64,000 bases of DNA, from positions 1 through 64,000 of the forward strand of contig CAUGTZ010000013.1 in the NCBI GenBank assembly GCA_959602645.1. Direction: 5' to 3'. A program made the translations under genes and the position numbers. Source of the stretch: an uncultured Collinsella sp. GTDB lineage: Bacteria > Actinomycetota > Coriobacteriia > Coriobacteriales > Coriobacteriaceae. Positions 8,207 to 15,720 of this stretch are shown here, piece by piece; positions within the stretch are counted from its first letter, which is position 1; each line of letters starts with the position of its first letter. The notes under the pieces are model-generated. The model had not been told where the DNA came from. It saw nothing but the letters and a program-made list of their open reading frames with translations, and made no database searches.

Positions 8207-9175
8207 ATGGAAATGAACGAAGCGCTAATCTACTTACAAGAAGCACTAGGCCTCTCCGCCAAGGCCAGAACTTGGCCTGGATCCGCACGCTTGCCGCTGT
8301 ATCTGCGGGCGATTGAGGTCCGCGCTGTTGACGCAAACGGGTTTTCGTTTTTGCTTGCAAGTTTGCCTACTGGCGTCGGGCTTCCCGAGGCTAAGAGGGT
8401 CTATAGTCAGCTAGCCTTGCGTGCGGAGACTCCTGTTGTCGTTTCGTTTCCTGATGCCGATGCACGTCAGCGCAAAGCATTGGTCGCACAAGGGATTCCG
8501 TTTGTTTGCCCCGGCAGACAGGCTTTTCTTCCATTTATGGGCACGGCCTGTACGGAGAGGGGCAGTGTCCGGTTTCGCAATCACGCGACCAAGATGTCAC
8601 CCAACGCGCAGGCTGCCGCAATCTGGGGAGCAGCCCAGGAGCCATATCGTCCCTATGACCTTTGTCGTGCGCTTGGGATCTCGGCAAGCCGCGCGAGTGA
8701 GGCCATAACCGAGCTTGTTGACAGGGGGCTCGCGAGACGCGAGCGTCGCGAGCGACGTGTCTTCGTGTTCCCTGTTGCCGTTGATCTTCTGCTCAGCGAG
8801 CACATGGCAGAGCTCTCCTCGCCTGTCTCGAAGGTCTTTTTTACAAGGAAGACGCAGCAGATCGACTATCTTGTTGACGCCGGGGAGACGGCGCTCGCTG
8901 CGCGTTCGATGCTCGCTGCGCCGGGCATGGAACAAAAGGCCGTCTTAAGAAGTGCATGGCGTCAACTGAGCGACCTCGAAGTCGCAGACGGGGAGTTGCC
9001 GGATAACGAGACGGCGATGATCCAAGTGTGGCGCTATGCACCCGTGTTTGCCGACTCCTCCCGTGTCGACAACATTTCGCTTGCGCTATCTTTGGCGGCA
9101 ATCGACGATGAGCGAATTCAGCTCGAAGTCGATCGCATGTTTGGAAAGGAATATCCATGGCAAGAAGCGCTGTAG
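8207..9175 (+). CDS. AbiEi-like winged-helix protein, putative antitoxin
   Basis: About 322 residues. Upstream in-frame ATGs at 8126 and 8168 are rejected because the TATAAT at 8171 would place the transcript start near 8183; ATG 8207 or 8213 remains. Residues about 155-210 (SPNAQAAAIWGAAQ...LGISASRASEAITELVDRGLARRER) form a winged helix-turn-helix. The gene overlaps the following nucleotidyltransferase by 19 bases, as in abiEi-abiEii operons. It would bind DNA at the operators just upstream and counteract the partner. The length and rest of the sequence are not typical AbiEi, so it may be a related uncharacterised family. Confidence 0.55.
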   Translation: MEMNEALIYLQEALGLSAKARTWPGSARLPLYLRAIEVRAVDANGFSFLLASLPTGVGLPEAKRVYSQLALRAETPVVVSFPDADARQRKALVAQGIPFVCPGRQAFLPFMGTACTERGSVRFRNHATKMSPNAQAAAIWGAAQEPYRPYDLCRALGISASRASEAITELVDRGLARRERRERRVFVFPVAVDLLLSEHMAELSSPVSKVFFTRKTQQIDYLVDAGETALAARSMLAAPGMEQKAVLRSAWRQLSDLEVADGELPDNETAMIQVWRYAPVFADSSRVDNISLALSLAAIDDERIQLEVDRMFGKEYPWQEAL

Positions 9176-9930
9176 AAGGTCTCCAAGAATTTCAGCAGCA
9201 TATGCAAGAAGCTGAAGGATCGTATGCCCTTATCGGCGGCACGGCATGCGACATTTTGCTCGCGGAGGCGGGGCTTTCATTCAGGGCGACTCACGATTTT
9301 GATGTGGTAATTGTCGCCGATGATCGGTTGCCTCAGACGGCAGAAGCCATATGGACTTTGGTGCGTGATGGCGGCTACCGCTGCGGCTGGGGCGAAGGTA
9401 AAGGCTCATGTTTTTATCGGTTTACAGAGCCAAAGAGGCCGGGTTACCCCCATATGATCGAGCTCTTCGCGAAGTGCCCCGACTTTCTAAAGGGTCGTGA
9501 GGGGATTGATGTGGCGCCAATTCACGTTGATGAAAACATAAGCAGTCTTTCGGCAATTTTGTTAGACGATGCTTACTACAGCTTGTTCCTTCAGGGAATT
9601 CGGACCGTAGGCGGCGTTTCGGTCCTGGGCACGGAATACATTGTCCCGTTCAAAGCGAAGGCGTATCTCGACCTAAAAGCTAGAAGGGAAGCGGGGGAGA
9701 ACGTTGATTCGAAGAAGGTAAAAAAGCATAAACGCGATGCGCTGAGGCTTGCTCAGCTGCTTGGCGAGTCGGAAGGTGTCGACCTGGGCGGAGAACTGAA
9801 GGACGATATGCTTGCGTTTGTTAAAGATTGCGAGGTGGGCGACGTCAATCTGAAACAGATTGGGGTTGCGGGCGTAACGATGGCGCAGTTGCTCGAGACG
9901 ATGAAAGCAATATATGGCTTGATTGGTTGA
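9157..9930 (+). CDS. AbiEii-like nucleotidyltransferase, putative toxin
   Basis: 257 residues in the DNA polymerase beta-like nucleotidyltransferase fold. The signature is visible: GGTACDIL (residues about 24-31) followed by HDFDVVIV with the Asp-x-Asp metal ligands. A Lys-rich stretch (KKVKKHKRDALRLAQL) lies near residue 190. GGAAAGGA precedes the ATG. It overlaps the upstream winged-helix gene, which supports a toxin-antitoxin or abortive-infection module. AbiEii toxins are known NTP-dependent nucleotidyltransferases acting on RNA; this target is unknown. It separates the pilins from their sortase, indicating later insertion. Confidence 0.65.
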   Translation: MARSAVEGLQEFQQHMQEAEGSYALIGGTACDILLAEAGLSFRATHDFDVVIVADDRLPQTAEAIWTLVRDGGYRCGWGEGKGSCFYRFTEPKRPGYPHMIELFAKCPDFLKGREGIDVAPIHVDENISSLSAILLDDAYYSLFLQGIRTVGGVSVLGTEYIVPFKAKAYLDLKARREAGENVDSKKVKKHKRDALRLAQLLGESEGVDLGGELKDDMLAFVKDCEVGDVNLKQIGVAGVTMAQLLETMKAIYGLIG

Positions 9931-10041
9931 GTGGGGTTACGTGGCCCGGTCGGTGCAGTCTAGCTGCGTTACCCGGCGCGGAAGCTCGCTAATCGGCTAT
10001 TATTTGTTTAGACAACTTGAGTTGTAGAGGAGTGACCGGCG

Positions 10042-10980
10042 ATGGTGCAGGGCGCCAAACATATGAAGAGCAATAACGCCGCGGACAACGGCGGCTCAAG
10101 CCCTCAGCCCAAACCTCAACAAAAGCCCAAACGCCGCCGCAAGCGGCTGCCGCGCTGGGCCGACCGGCTCATCACCATCGTCATCATCCTTATCGGCGTG
10201 GGCCTTATGACCTGGCCGTGGATCTTGGACCGGCTCGAGGCCTCGGGCGTGTTCAACCAGATCAGCACCGTGTCCAGCACCGTGGACGCGCTGTCTGCCG
10301 AGGAGCGCGAGCGCATCTTGCTGCAGGCGCGCTCCTATAACGAGCAGCTTGCCGGCGAGGCCACCGAGCTTCCCGCCGACCAGATCGAGCCCTACGCTCA
10401 GCAGCTCATCTTTGACCGCGACCCCATGATGAGCTGGGTCGAGATCCCCTCCATCGATGTGAGCATGCCCATCTACCACGGCACGAGCGAAGAAGTCCTC
10501 ATGGCGGGCGTCGGCCACCTGGAGGGCACGAGCCTGCCGGTGGGCGGCACCTCGACGCATTGCGTGCTCACCGCGCACTCGGGCATGCGCAACCTGAGCA
10601 TGTTCGACGACATTCACTCGCTGGAGCCCGGCGACCTGGTGCTGCTGCACACCATGAACAAGACGCTCGCCTACAAGATGGTGGACTCCGAGGTGGTGCT
10701 GCCCGAGGAGATGGAGTCGCTGACCATCGAGCCCGGCGCCGACAAGGTGACGCTCGTCACCTGCACGCCCTACGGCGTGAACGACCATCGCCTGCTGGTG
10801 CATTGCGTGCGCACCAAGTACAACAAGAAGGACGTCGACAAGCAAAAGTCGCTGGCCGGTCGCCACTGGGGCAAGCGCGAGTTTGCCGTGCTCATTGTGG
10901 TCGTGGCCATTGTGCTGTTGCTGCTGGACATCGTGATCCACGCGGTCCGCAAGCGCCGCAAGGCCAAGGCCTCAGCATAG
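10042..10980 (+). CDS. Class C sortase (pilin polymerase)
   Basis: 312-residue membrane transpeptidase that would join the upstream pilins through lysine isopeptide bonds. It has a basic Pro-rich N-terminus, one N-terminal membrane helix (LITIVIILIGVGLMTWPWIL), catalytic His in TAHSGM, the active-site motif TLVTCTPYG with Cys, and Arg in NDHRLLVHC. A second hydrophobic helix near the C-terminus (AVLIVVVAIVLLLLDIVI) is typical of class C. GAGGAG precedes the ATG. The gene is 2.8 kb from the last pilin, behind a terminator and an accessory patch, so it needs its own promoter. Confidence 0.92.
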   Translation: MVQGAKHMKSNNAADNGGSSPQPKPQQKPKRRRKRLPRWADRLITIVIILIGVGLMTWPWILDRLEASGVFNQISTVSSTVDALSAEERERILLQARSYNEQLAGEATELPADQIEPYAQQLIFDRDPMMSWVEIPSIDVSMPIYHGTSEEVLMAGVGHLEGTSLPVGGTSTHCVLTAHSGMRNLSMFDDIHSLEPGDLVLLHTMNKTLAYKMVDSEVVLPEEMESLTIEPGADKVTLVTCTPYGVNDHRLLVHCVRTKYNKKDVDKQKSLAGRHWGKREFAVLIVVVAIVLLLLDIVIHAVRKRRKAKASA

Positions 10981-10992
10981 GGCATTCTCCAG

Positions 10993-11028
10993 AACCACCA
11001 CAATGGGGGCAGGCACCTTTGTGGTGGT
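10993..11028. repeat. Dispersed CCACCACAA hairpin, copy 1
   Basis: Inverted repeat AACCACCACAATGG with CCTTTGTGGTGGT around a GGGCAGGCA loop. The same element occurs in opposite orientation at 40167-40203, and half of it near 39966-39983. It directly follows the sortase gene. Confidence 0.75.
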
Positions 11029-11040
11029 CGGGACTTCCAA

Positions 11041-11101
11041 ACCATCACAACATTCGATGAAAATCGCGATTTTGGCGAAAAGCGTCGAATGTTGCGATGG
11101 T
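11041..11101. repeat. 17-bp inverted repeat with palindromic loop
   Basis: ACCATCACAACATTCGA (11041-11057) pairs with 11085-11101 with one mismatch. The loop contains the perfect palindrome AAAATCGCGATTTT (11060-11073). Together it could form a cruciform or an RNA hairpin. Confidence 0.75.
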
Positions 11102-11181
11102 TTTCGTTGTGGGCGGGACGGTTTTCGTTGTGGGCGGGACGGTTTTCGCTATGGACGGTGCGGTTTCGTTGCGGAACCGCC
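11099..11181 (+). repeat. 21-bp tandem repeat, about four copies
   Basis: GGTTTTCGTTGTGGGCGGGA(C) occurs twice exactly (11099-11119, 11120-11140) and twice in diverged form (11141-11161, 11162-11181). No protein frame is evident. TATACT at 11264-11269 beyond it may be the -10 of gatC. Confidence 0.75.
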
Positions 11182-11304
11182 GGACCACGCCCTGCCAACC
11201 GCCGCCCTCGTTACGTTTTCGCTGCATTTGGGTAAAGCGCCTGCTCCAAGCGGCCTTGCCTTGTATACTGGAACGGTTTATCTGTTATGCGGAAGGGAGC
11301 GCCT

Positions 11305-11616
11305 ATGGCACTCAGCGAGAAAGACGTGCGCGGTATCGCCGAGTACGCAAAGATCGCACTGACCGATGACGAGCTCACCCAGATGACGTCCTACATGAAC
11401 GACGCCGTCCAGATGCTCGAGCCCGTCTTGCAATATGACTTGCCCGACGTGGAGCCCACGTTCCATCCCATCGGAAGCCTGTCCAACGTGATGGGCGACG
11501 ACCTGCGCGAGCCCGAGCGCGACCTGCCGCTCGACGTCGCGCTCGAAAACGCCGGCAGCGCGCGCGACCGCTACTTCCGCGTGCCGTCCATTTTGGGAGA
11601 GGGGGAGAGCGAGTAA
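11305..11616 (+). CDS. gatC: Asp-tRNA(Asn)/Glu-tRNA(Gln) amidotransferase subunit C
   Basis: 103-residue small subunit that holds GatA and GatB together in the enzyme converting Glu-tRNA(Gln) and/or Asp-tRNA(Asn) to the amidated forms. The ATG at 11305 follows GGAAGGGA; an in-frame ATG six codons earlier overlaps this site and is rejected. The sequence shows the GatC pattern: IAEYAKIALTDDEL, a mid-region proline/valine segment (DVEPTFHPIG) and a C-terminal DRYFRVPSIL. It overlaps gatA as TAATG. The order gatC-gatA-gatB is a standard operon. Confidence 0.95.
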   Translation: MALSEKDVRGIAEYAKIALTDDELTQMTSYMNDAVQMLEPVLQYDLPDVEPTFHPIGSLSNVMGDDLREPERDLPLDVALENAGSARDRYFRVPSILGEGESE

Positions 11617-13130
11617 TGGCGAAGAGCTTCGATTCCCTTACCGCCGCCCAGATCGCCGCGGGCGTTGCCGCCGGCGACTTTACCGCCACCGAGGTCGCCC
11701 AGGCCTCTCTTGCCGCCATCGAGGCGCGCGAGGGCGGGGTCCAGGCATTCCTGCAGGTAGCGCCCGAGCTTGCGCTTGAGGCTGCTGCCAAAATCGACGC
11801 CCGCCGCGCCGCTGGCGAGGCTCTGCCCCCGCTCGCGGGCGTGCCGCTGGCCATCAAGGACAACATGAACCTTGCGGGCACGCGCACCACTTGCGCTTCC
11901 CGTATGCTCGAGGACTACCAGAGCGTCTACACCGCCACCTGCGTCCAGCGCATGCTCGACGCCGGCTGCCTGCCCATGGGCAAGGCCAACATGGATGAGT
12001 TCGCCTTTGGCAGCTCCACCGAGAGCTCGGCGTTCCACCGCACCAACAACCCCTGGGATACCGAGCGCGTGCCCGGCGGCTCCTCGGGCGGCTCCGCTGC
12101 CGCCGTTGCCGCGGGCGAGGTCGCGCTCTCGCTGGGCTCGGACACCGGCGGCTCCATTCGTCAGCCGGCGTCGCTGTGCGGCGTGGTGGGATTTAAGCCC
12201 ACGTATGGCGCCGTGAGCCGTTACGGCGTGGTTGCCTTTGGCTCGTCGCTCGACCAGGTGGGCCCCTTTGGCCGCACGGTCGAGGATGTCGCGCTGGCCA
12301 TGAACGCGCTTACCGGCGCGGGCCACGATCCGTACGACTGCACCAGCCAGGATTGTGCCGTCGACTTTACCGAGCATCTCAACGACAGCATCGAGGGCAA
12401 GCGCGTGGGTATCATCCCCGCGTTTATGGAGGCCGAGGGCCTGACGCCCGAGGTCAAGGCCGCTGTTCAGCGCGCCGCCCAGGAGCTGCAGAACCAGGGC
12501 GCCGAGCTGGTCGAGGTCGACCTGCCGCACCTGGACGCCGCCATCGCCGCCTACTATGTCATCGGTCCGGCCGAGGCGTTCTCCAACCTGGCCCGCTTCG
12601 ATGGCATTCGCTACGGCTATCAGGAGGAGGGCTGCGCCAACCTGTCCGACCAGAGCTCGCTTTCGCGCGCCCACGGCTTTGGCGCCGAGGCCAAGCGCCG
12701 TCAGATGCTCGGCGCCTACCTGCTGAGCTCGGGCGTGTACGACAAGTATTACTACGCCGCGCAGAAGGCCCGCACGCTCATCACGCAGGACTACGATGCC
12801 GCGTATGCCAAGGTGGACACCATCCTCATGCCCGCCTCGCCGCGCACGGCCTTTAAATTTGGCGAGATCAGCGACCCCACGCAGATGTACCTCTCCGACC
12901 TGTACACCATCTCGCTCAACATTTGCGGCAACGGTGGCATCTCGGTGCCGCTGGGCTTGGGCGAGGATACTCAGCTGCCCGTTTCTGCCCAGCTGGTTGG
13001 TCCGGCGTTTAAGGACCGTCAGTTGCTCACGTTTGCCCGCGCCCTGGAGCGCGGCTTTGCCGATGCCGCCACGGGTGCGCCCGCGCTTTCCGTCGCGCCC
13101 GATTTTGCCGGGAAGGGAGGCGAGCTGTAA
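11616..13130 (+). CDS. gatA: Asp/Glu-tRNA amidotransferase subunit A
   Basis: 504-residue amidase that releases ammonia from glutamine for tRNA transamidation. The amidase signature is present: catalytic Lys in LAIKDNMNL (about residue 80), GGSSGGSAAAV (about 154-164) with the cis-Ser, and the nucleophile Ser in SDTGGSIRQPA (about 180). Length matches the family. It overlaps both neighbours by one base (TAATG), so the three subunits are probably translationally coupled. Confidence 0.97.
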   Translation: MAKSFDSLTAAQIAAGVAAGDFTATEVAQASLAAIEAREGGVQAFLQVAPELALEAAAKIDARRAAGEALPPLAGVPLAIKDNMNLAGTRTTCASRMLEDYQSVYTATCVQRMLDAGCLPMGKANMDEFAFGSSTESSAFHRTNNPWDTERVPGGSSGGSAAAVAAGEVALSLGSDTGGSIRQPASLCGVVGFKPTYGAVSRYGVVAFGSSLDQVGPFGRTVEDVALAMNALTGAGHDPYDCTSQDCAVDFTEHLNDSIEGKRVGIIPAFMEAEGLTPEVKAAVQRAAQELQNQGAELVEVDLPHLDAAIAAYYVIGPAEAFSNLARFDGIRYGYQEEGCANLSDQSSLSRAHGFGAEAKRRQMLGAYLLSSGVYDKYYYAAQKARTLITQDYDAAYAKVDTILMPASPRTAFKFGEISDPTQMYLSDLYTISLNICGNGGISVPLGLGEDTQLPVSAQLVGPAFKDRQLLTFARALERGFADAATGAPALSVAPDFAGKGGEL

Positions 13131-14806
13131 TGAAGGAGCTTTCCGAGGTCCTGCAGGATTGGGAGGCCGTGATCGGCCTGGAGATCCATACCGAGCTCAC
13201 CGCACTCGATACCAAGATGTTCTGCAACTGCAGGCTCAGCCACGATGACGAGCCCAACGCCAACGTGTGCCCGGTGTGCCTGGGCCTACCTGGCGCCCTG
13301 CCGGTGCCTAACAAGCGCGCCATCGAGAGCATCGTCAAGGCCGGTCTCGCCATCAACTGCGAGATCCAGCGCCACTCGATGTTCTACCGCAAGCACTACT
13401 TCTATCCCGACATGGCCAAGAACTTTCAGACCACACAGGGTCCGGTCGCCTTTGCCATGTACGGCCACCTGGACCTGGACGTGACCGGTCGCGGTGCCGC
13501 CGAGCGCCCCGACTGCGCGTTTGGCGAGGCCGAGGCCCAGAGTCTGGCGAGCGCCTCGGCCAACGCCGAGGGCCTGTCCACGTCCATGACATCGACCATG
13601 CGCGAGGGTAACCAGCGCGCCGGCCATCTGGCCAGCTATGACGCGTCCAACCTACAGATGCCCGAGCGTCGCGAGGACGGTTCCTACACGGTGCCCATCC
13701 GCATCCTGCGCATCCACATGGAGGAGGACGCCGCCAAGATGGTCCACGTGGGCGGTGCCGAGGGCCGCATTACCGCTGCGGCCGAGTCGCTCGTCGACTA
13801 CAACCGCTGCGGCACGCCTTTGATTGAGCTCGTGACTGAGCCTGATCTGCGCACGCCCGAGGAGGCTCGCCTGTTTATGGAAAAGCTCCGTCGCATCTTT
13901 GTGACGCTGGGCATTTCTGACTGCTCCATGGAGAAGGGTTCCATGCGCTGCGACGGCAACGTGTCGCTGCGCCGCCGTGGCGAGACCAAGCTGGGCACCA
14001 AGACCGAGCTTAAGAACCTCAACTCGTTCAAGAGCCTGCACGATGGCCTTGCCTATGAGATCTGCCGTCAGGCAGAGGTGCTCGAGGAGGGCGGAATCAT
14101 CTATCAGGAGACCCGCCACTGGGAGCCCAGTCGCAAGCGCACCGTGGTCATGCGTGTGAAGGAGACGGCCGACGACTATCGTCTGTTCCCCGATCCCGAT
14201 CTGGCGCCGTTCGATTTGGACGACGAGTTCATCGACCGCTGCCGTGGCGAGATCCCCGAGCTGCCCGATGCCAAGCGCGTCCGTTTTGAGGCCGACTTTG
14301 GCATTAAGACGGCCGATGCCGAGCAGATTGCCGGCGACCCCGAGTTTGCCGACTTCTTTGAGGCCGCCGCTGCCGGTATGGCTGGCAAAGAGGCCCAGAC
14401 GGTCGCAAACCTGCTGGTCAACGAGATGATCGCCTACCTTAAGGGCGCGGGCGTCTCGCTGGCCGAGTCCGGCATCGCGCCGGCTCAGGTGGCGGCGCTT
14501 GCCAAGCTGCTGGCGACCGATGCCATCAGCTCCAACCAGGCGCACGAGGTCTTTGAGGCCATGGCCCAAACTGGCGACGACCCCAACAAGATTGTCGACG
14601 AGCGTGGTATGCGTCAGGTGAGCGACGCCGCCGCGCTGCAGCCGATCGTGGACGAGGTACTGGCAAACTGTGCCGATCAGGCGCAGCAGTATCGTGACGG
14701 CAACCAGAAGGTCATCGGCTTTTTGGTGGGCCAGTGCATGAAAGCGAGCCGCGGCAAGGGCAACCCGAAGCTCTTCAACGAGTTGCTGAGAACGTCGCTC
14801 TCGTAA
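13130..14806 (+). CDS. gatB: Asp/Glu-tRNA amidotransferase subunit B, with internal insertion
   Basis: 558 residues; GatB phosphorylates the acylated tRNA and transfers ammonia. It begins VIGLEIHTELT and contains the conserved IHMEEDAAK, the LVDYNRCGTPLIELVTEPD motif, TELKNLNSFK and the C-terminal YqeY-like domain ending GQCMKASRGKGNP. It is about 80 residues longer than usual. The excess lies between YGHLDLDV and VPIRILRIHMEED (about residues 115-190), a Ala/Ser/Glu-rich stretch that replaces the usual short link. The two Cys pairs near the start (CNCR, CPVC) could bind zinc. It ends the gatCAB operon; hairpin element A begins four bases after the stop. Confidence 0.95.
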   Translation: MKELSEVLQDWEAVIGLEIHTELTALDTKMFCNCRLSHDDEPNANVCPVCLGLPGALPVPNKRAIESIVKAGLAINCEIQRHSMFYRKHYFYPDMAKNFQTTQGPVAFAMYGHLDLDVTGRGAAERPDCAFGEAEAQSLASASANAEGLSTSMTSTMREGNQRAGHLASYDASNLQMPERREDGSYTVPIRILRIHMEEDAAKMVHVGGAEGRITAAAESLVDYNRCGTPLIELVTEPDLRTPEEARLFMEKLRRIFVTLGISDCSMEKGSMRCDGNVSLRRRGETKLGTKTELKNLNSFKSLHDGLAYEICRQAEVLEEGGIIYQETRHWEPSRKRTVVMRVKETADDYRLFPDPDLAPFDLDDEFIDRCRGEIPELPDAKRVRFEADFGIKTADAEQIAGDPEFADFFEAAAAGMAGKEAQTVANLLVNEMIAYLKGAGVSLAESGIAPAQVAALAKLLATDAISSNQAHEVFEAMAQTGDDPNKIVDERGMRQVSDAAALQPIVDEVLANCADQAQQYRDGNQKVIGFLVGQCMKASRGKGNPKLFNELLRTSLS

Positions 14807-14810
14807 ACGG

Positions 14811-14951
14811 GAACCCGGGAGCCCCGGCAGAGCGGGTGCTTCCTCAAAATTTCGAACAGTCCTGCGCAAGACGAAGGCCAGATTAAGTGGCCTTCTTTGC
14901 GTGCGGAACTCATTTTGAGCAAGCACCCGCCCTGCCGGGGCTCCCGGGTTC
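14811..14951 (+). repeat. Long hairpin element A (family shared with 30238-30377)
   Basis: Forty-base arms (14811-14850 and 14912-14951) pair with two mismatches. The 61-base loop holds ACAGTCCTG, an inner stem GAAGGCCA/TGGCCTTC capped by GATTAAG, and TGCGGAACTC. Element B carries the same ACAGTCCTG, ATTAAG cap and TGCGGAACTC but a different inner stem. Both sit a few bases after a stop codon in the same orientation. Confidence 0.85.
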
Positions 14952-15001
14952 TGTGACGACTCGGCCGTTCGGGTCAGGTAGGCTGAATGGAATTTGGTGA
15001 T

Positions 15002-15028
15002 GAGGGCGCCGTTGGCGCCCTCATTCTT
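15002..15028 (+). terminator. Terminator-like hairpin after gatB
   Basis: GAGGGCGCC and GGCGCCCTC pair around GTT, followed by ATTCTTT. The U-run is imperfect, so its strength is uncertain. Confidence 0.6.
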
Positions 15029-15044
15029 TATGGATGTTGAAAAC

Positions 15045-15225
15045 GAAGGTGAATACTTTTCCGCGAAGTGAACGACCTATTTTGGACCCCTGAAACATCA
15101 ACACTTTTCTGGTTCGGTTTCCTGCGGTTTTTGTCGAGTTTTCCCTGCGGTTTTGCTGCGAAAAAATGCGGATGCTTCGGGGGCCCAATTTTGCTCGTTC
15201 ACTTCGCGGAAAACCATTCACCTTC
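15045..15225. repeat. Long hairpin element E, 31-bp arms
   Basis: Arms 15045-15075 and 15195-15225 pair with two mismatches. Pairing continues imperfectly inward (15085-15102 with 15168-15185, differing by transitions only). The loop has two related TTTCCTGCGGTTTT-type stretches. It has no coding frame and is unrelated in sequence to elements A and B. It could be a MITE-like or structured RNA element. Confidence 0.75.
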
Positions 15226-15339
15226 AATTTGCTGGAGGGAAGAGGGCCTCCTCTTTGGCGTCACGGATGTGCATCGCGGCGGGCGGATCGCCAGAAGCTG
15301 GCTGTTCCGCACCTTAAGATTTCCAAAAAGTTAACCTTT

Positions 15340-15371
15340 GTTGACCTCAATAGTTAGATAAACTAAACTAT
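15340..15371 (+). promoter_or_regulatory. Promoter with palindrome upstream of the metal ATPase pair
   Basis: TTGACC (15340-15345), a 17-base spacer and TAAACT (15363-15368) form a good sigma70-type promoter. A palindrome AATAGTTAG-ataaa-CTAAACTATT (15348-15371) overlaps the spacer and -10. The TTAG/CTAA half-sites recall DtxR/IdeR-type metalloregulator boxes, but spacing differs from the consensus. Confidence 0.6.
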
Positions 15372-15456
15372 TTTCCAAAAGTGTGCTCGAGCAAACTTGT
15401 TTACTCGGGTGCTGAGGCACCATGCCGCGTCCAATGCGGCAAAAGGGAGAAGCAAC

Positions 15457-15702
15457 ATGAAGAAGTCGACGTTCAATACCCTGCTTGTCGGTGGCGGTTT
15501 TCTGCTTGGCACGGCCGGCATCAAGCTGCTTACCAGCGCTCCGGTCAAGAATGTCTGCGTGCAGGGTATTGCGTGCGGTATGCGCATCAAGAACGGCTAC
15601 CAGGACATGGTCGAGCAGGCCAAGGCTAATGTCGACGACATGGTTGCCGAGGCTGCTTACATCACCCAGAGCGAGGCCGCTGCTGACGAGGCAGCCGAGT
15701 AA
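15457..15702 (+). CDS. DUF6110-like small membrane-associated protein
   Basis: 81 residues with AAAAGGGAGA before the ATG. The N-terminus MKKSTFNTLLVGGGFLLGTAGIKLL is a single hydrophobic segment, followed by a short Cys-containing part (NVCVQGIACG) and an acidic, Ala-rich helical C-terminus. Proteins of this kind are commonly found directly upstream of heavy-metal P-type ATPases, as here (18 bases between). It may be an accessory or metal-handling subunit; this role is inferred from position. It is probably co-transcribed with the ATPase from the promoter at 15340. Confidence 0.6.
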   Translation: MKKSTFNTLLVGGGFLLGTAGIKLLTSAPVKNVCVQGIACGMRIKNGYQDMVEQAKANVDDMVAEAAYITQSEAAADEAAE

Positions 15703-15720
15703 CGCTCCCAGGCACAAACT

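Noticed and set aside
11097..11369. Rightward frame across the 21-bp tandem repeats and gatC start
   Set aside because: It is a repeat-generated frame (VFVVGGTVFVVGG) and is out of frame with gatC.
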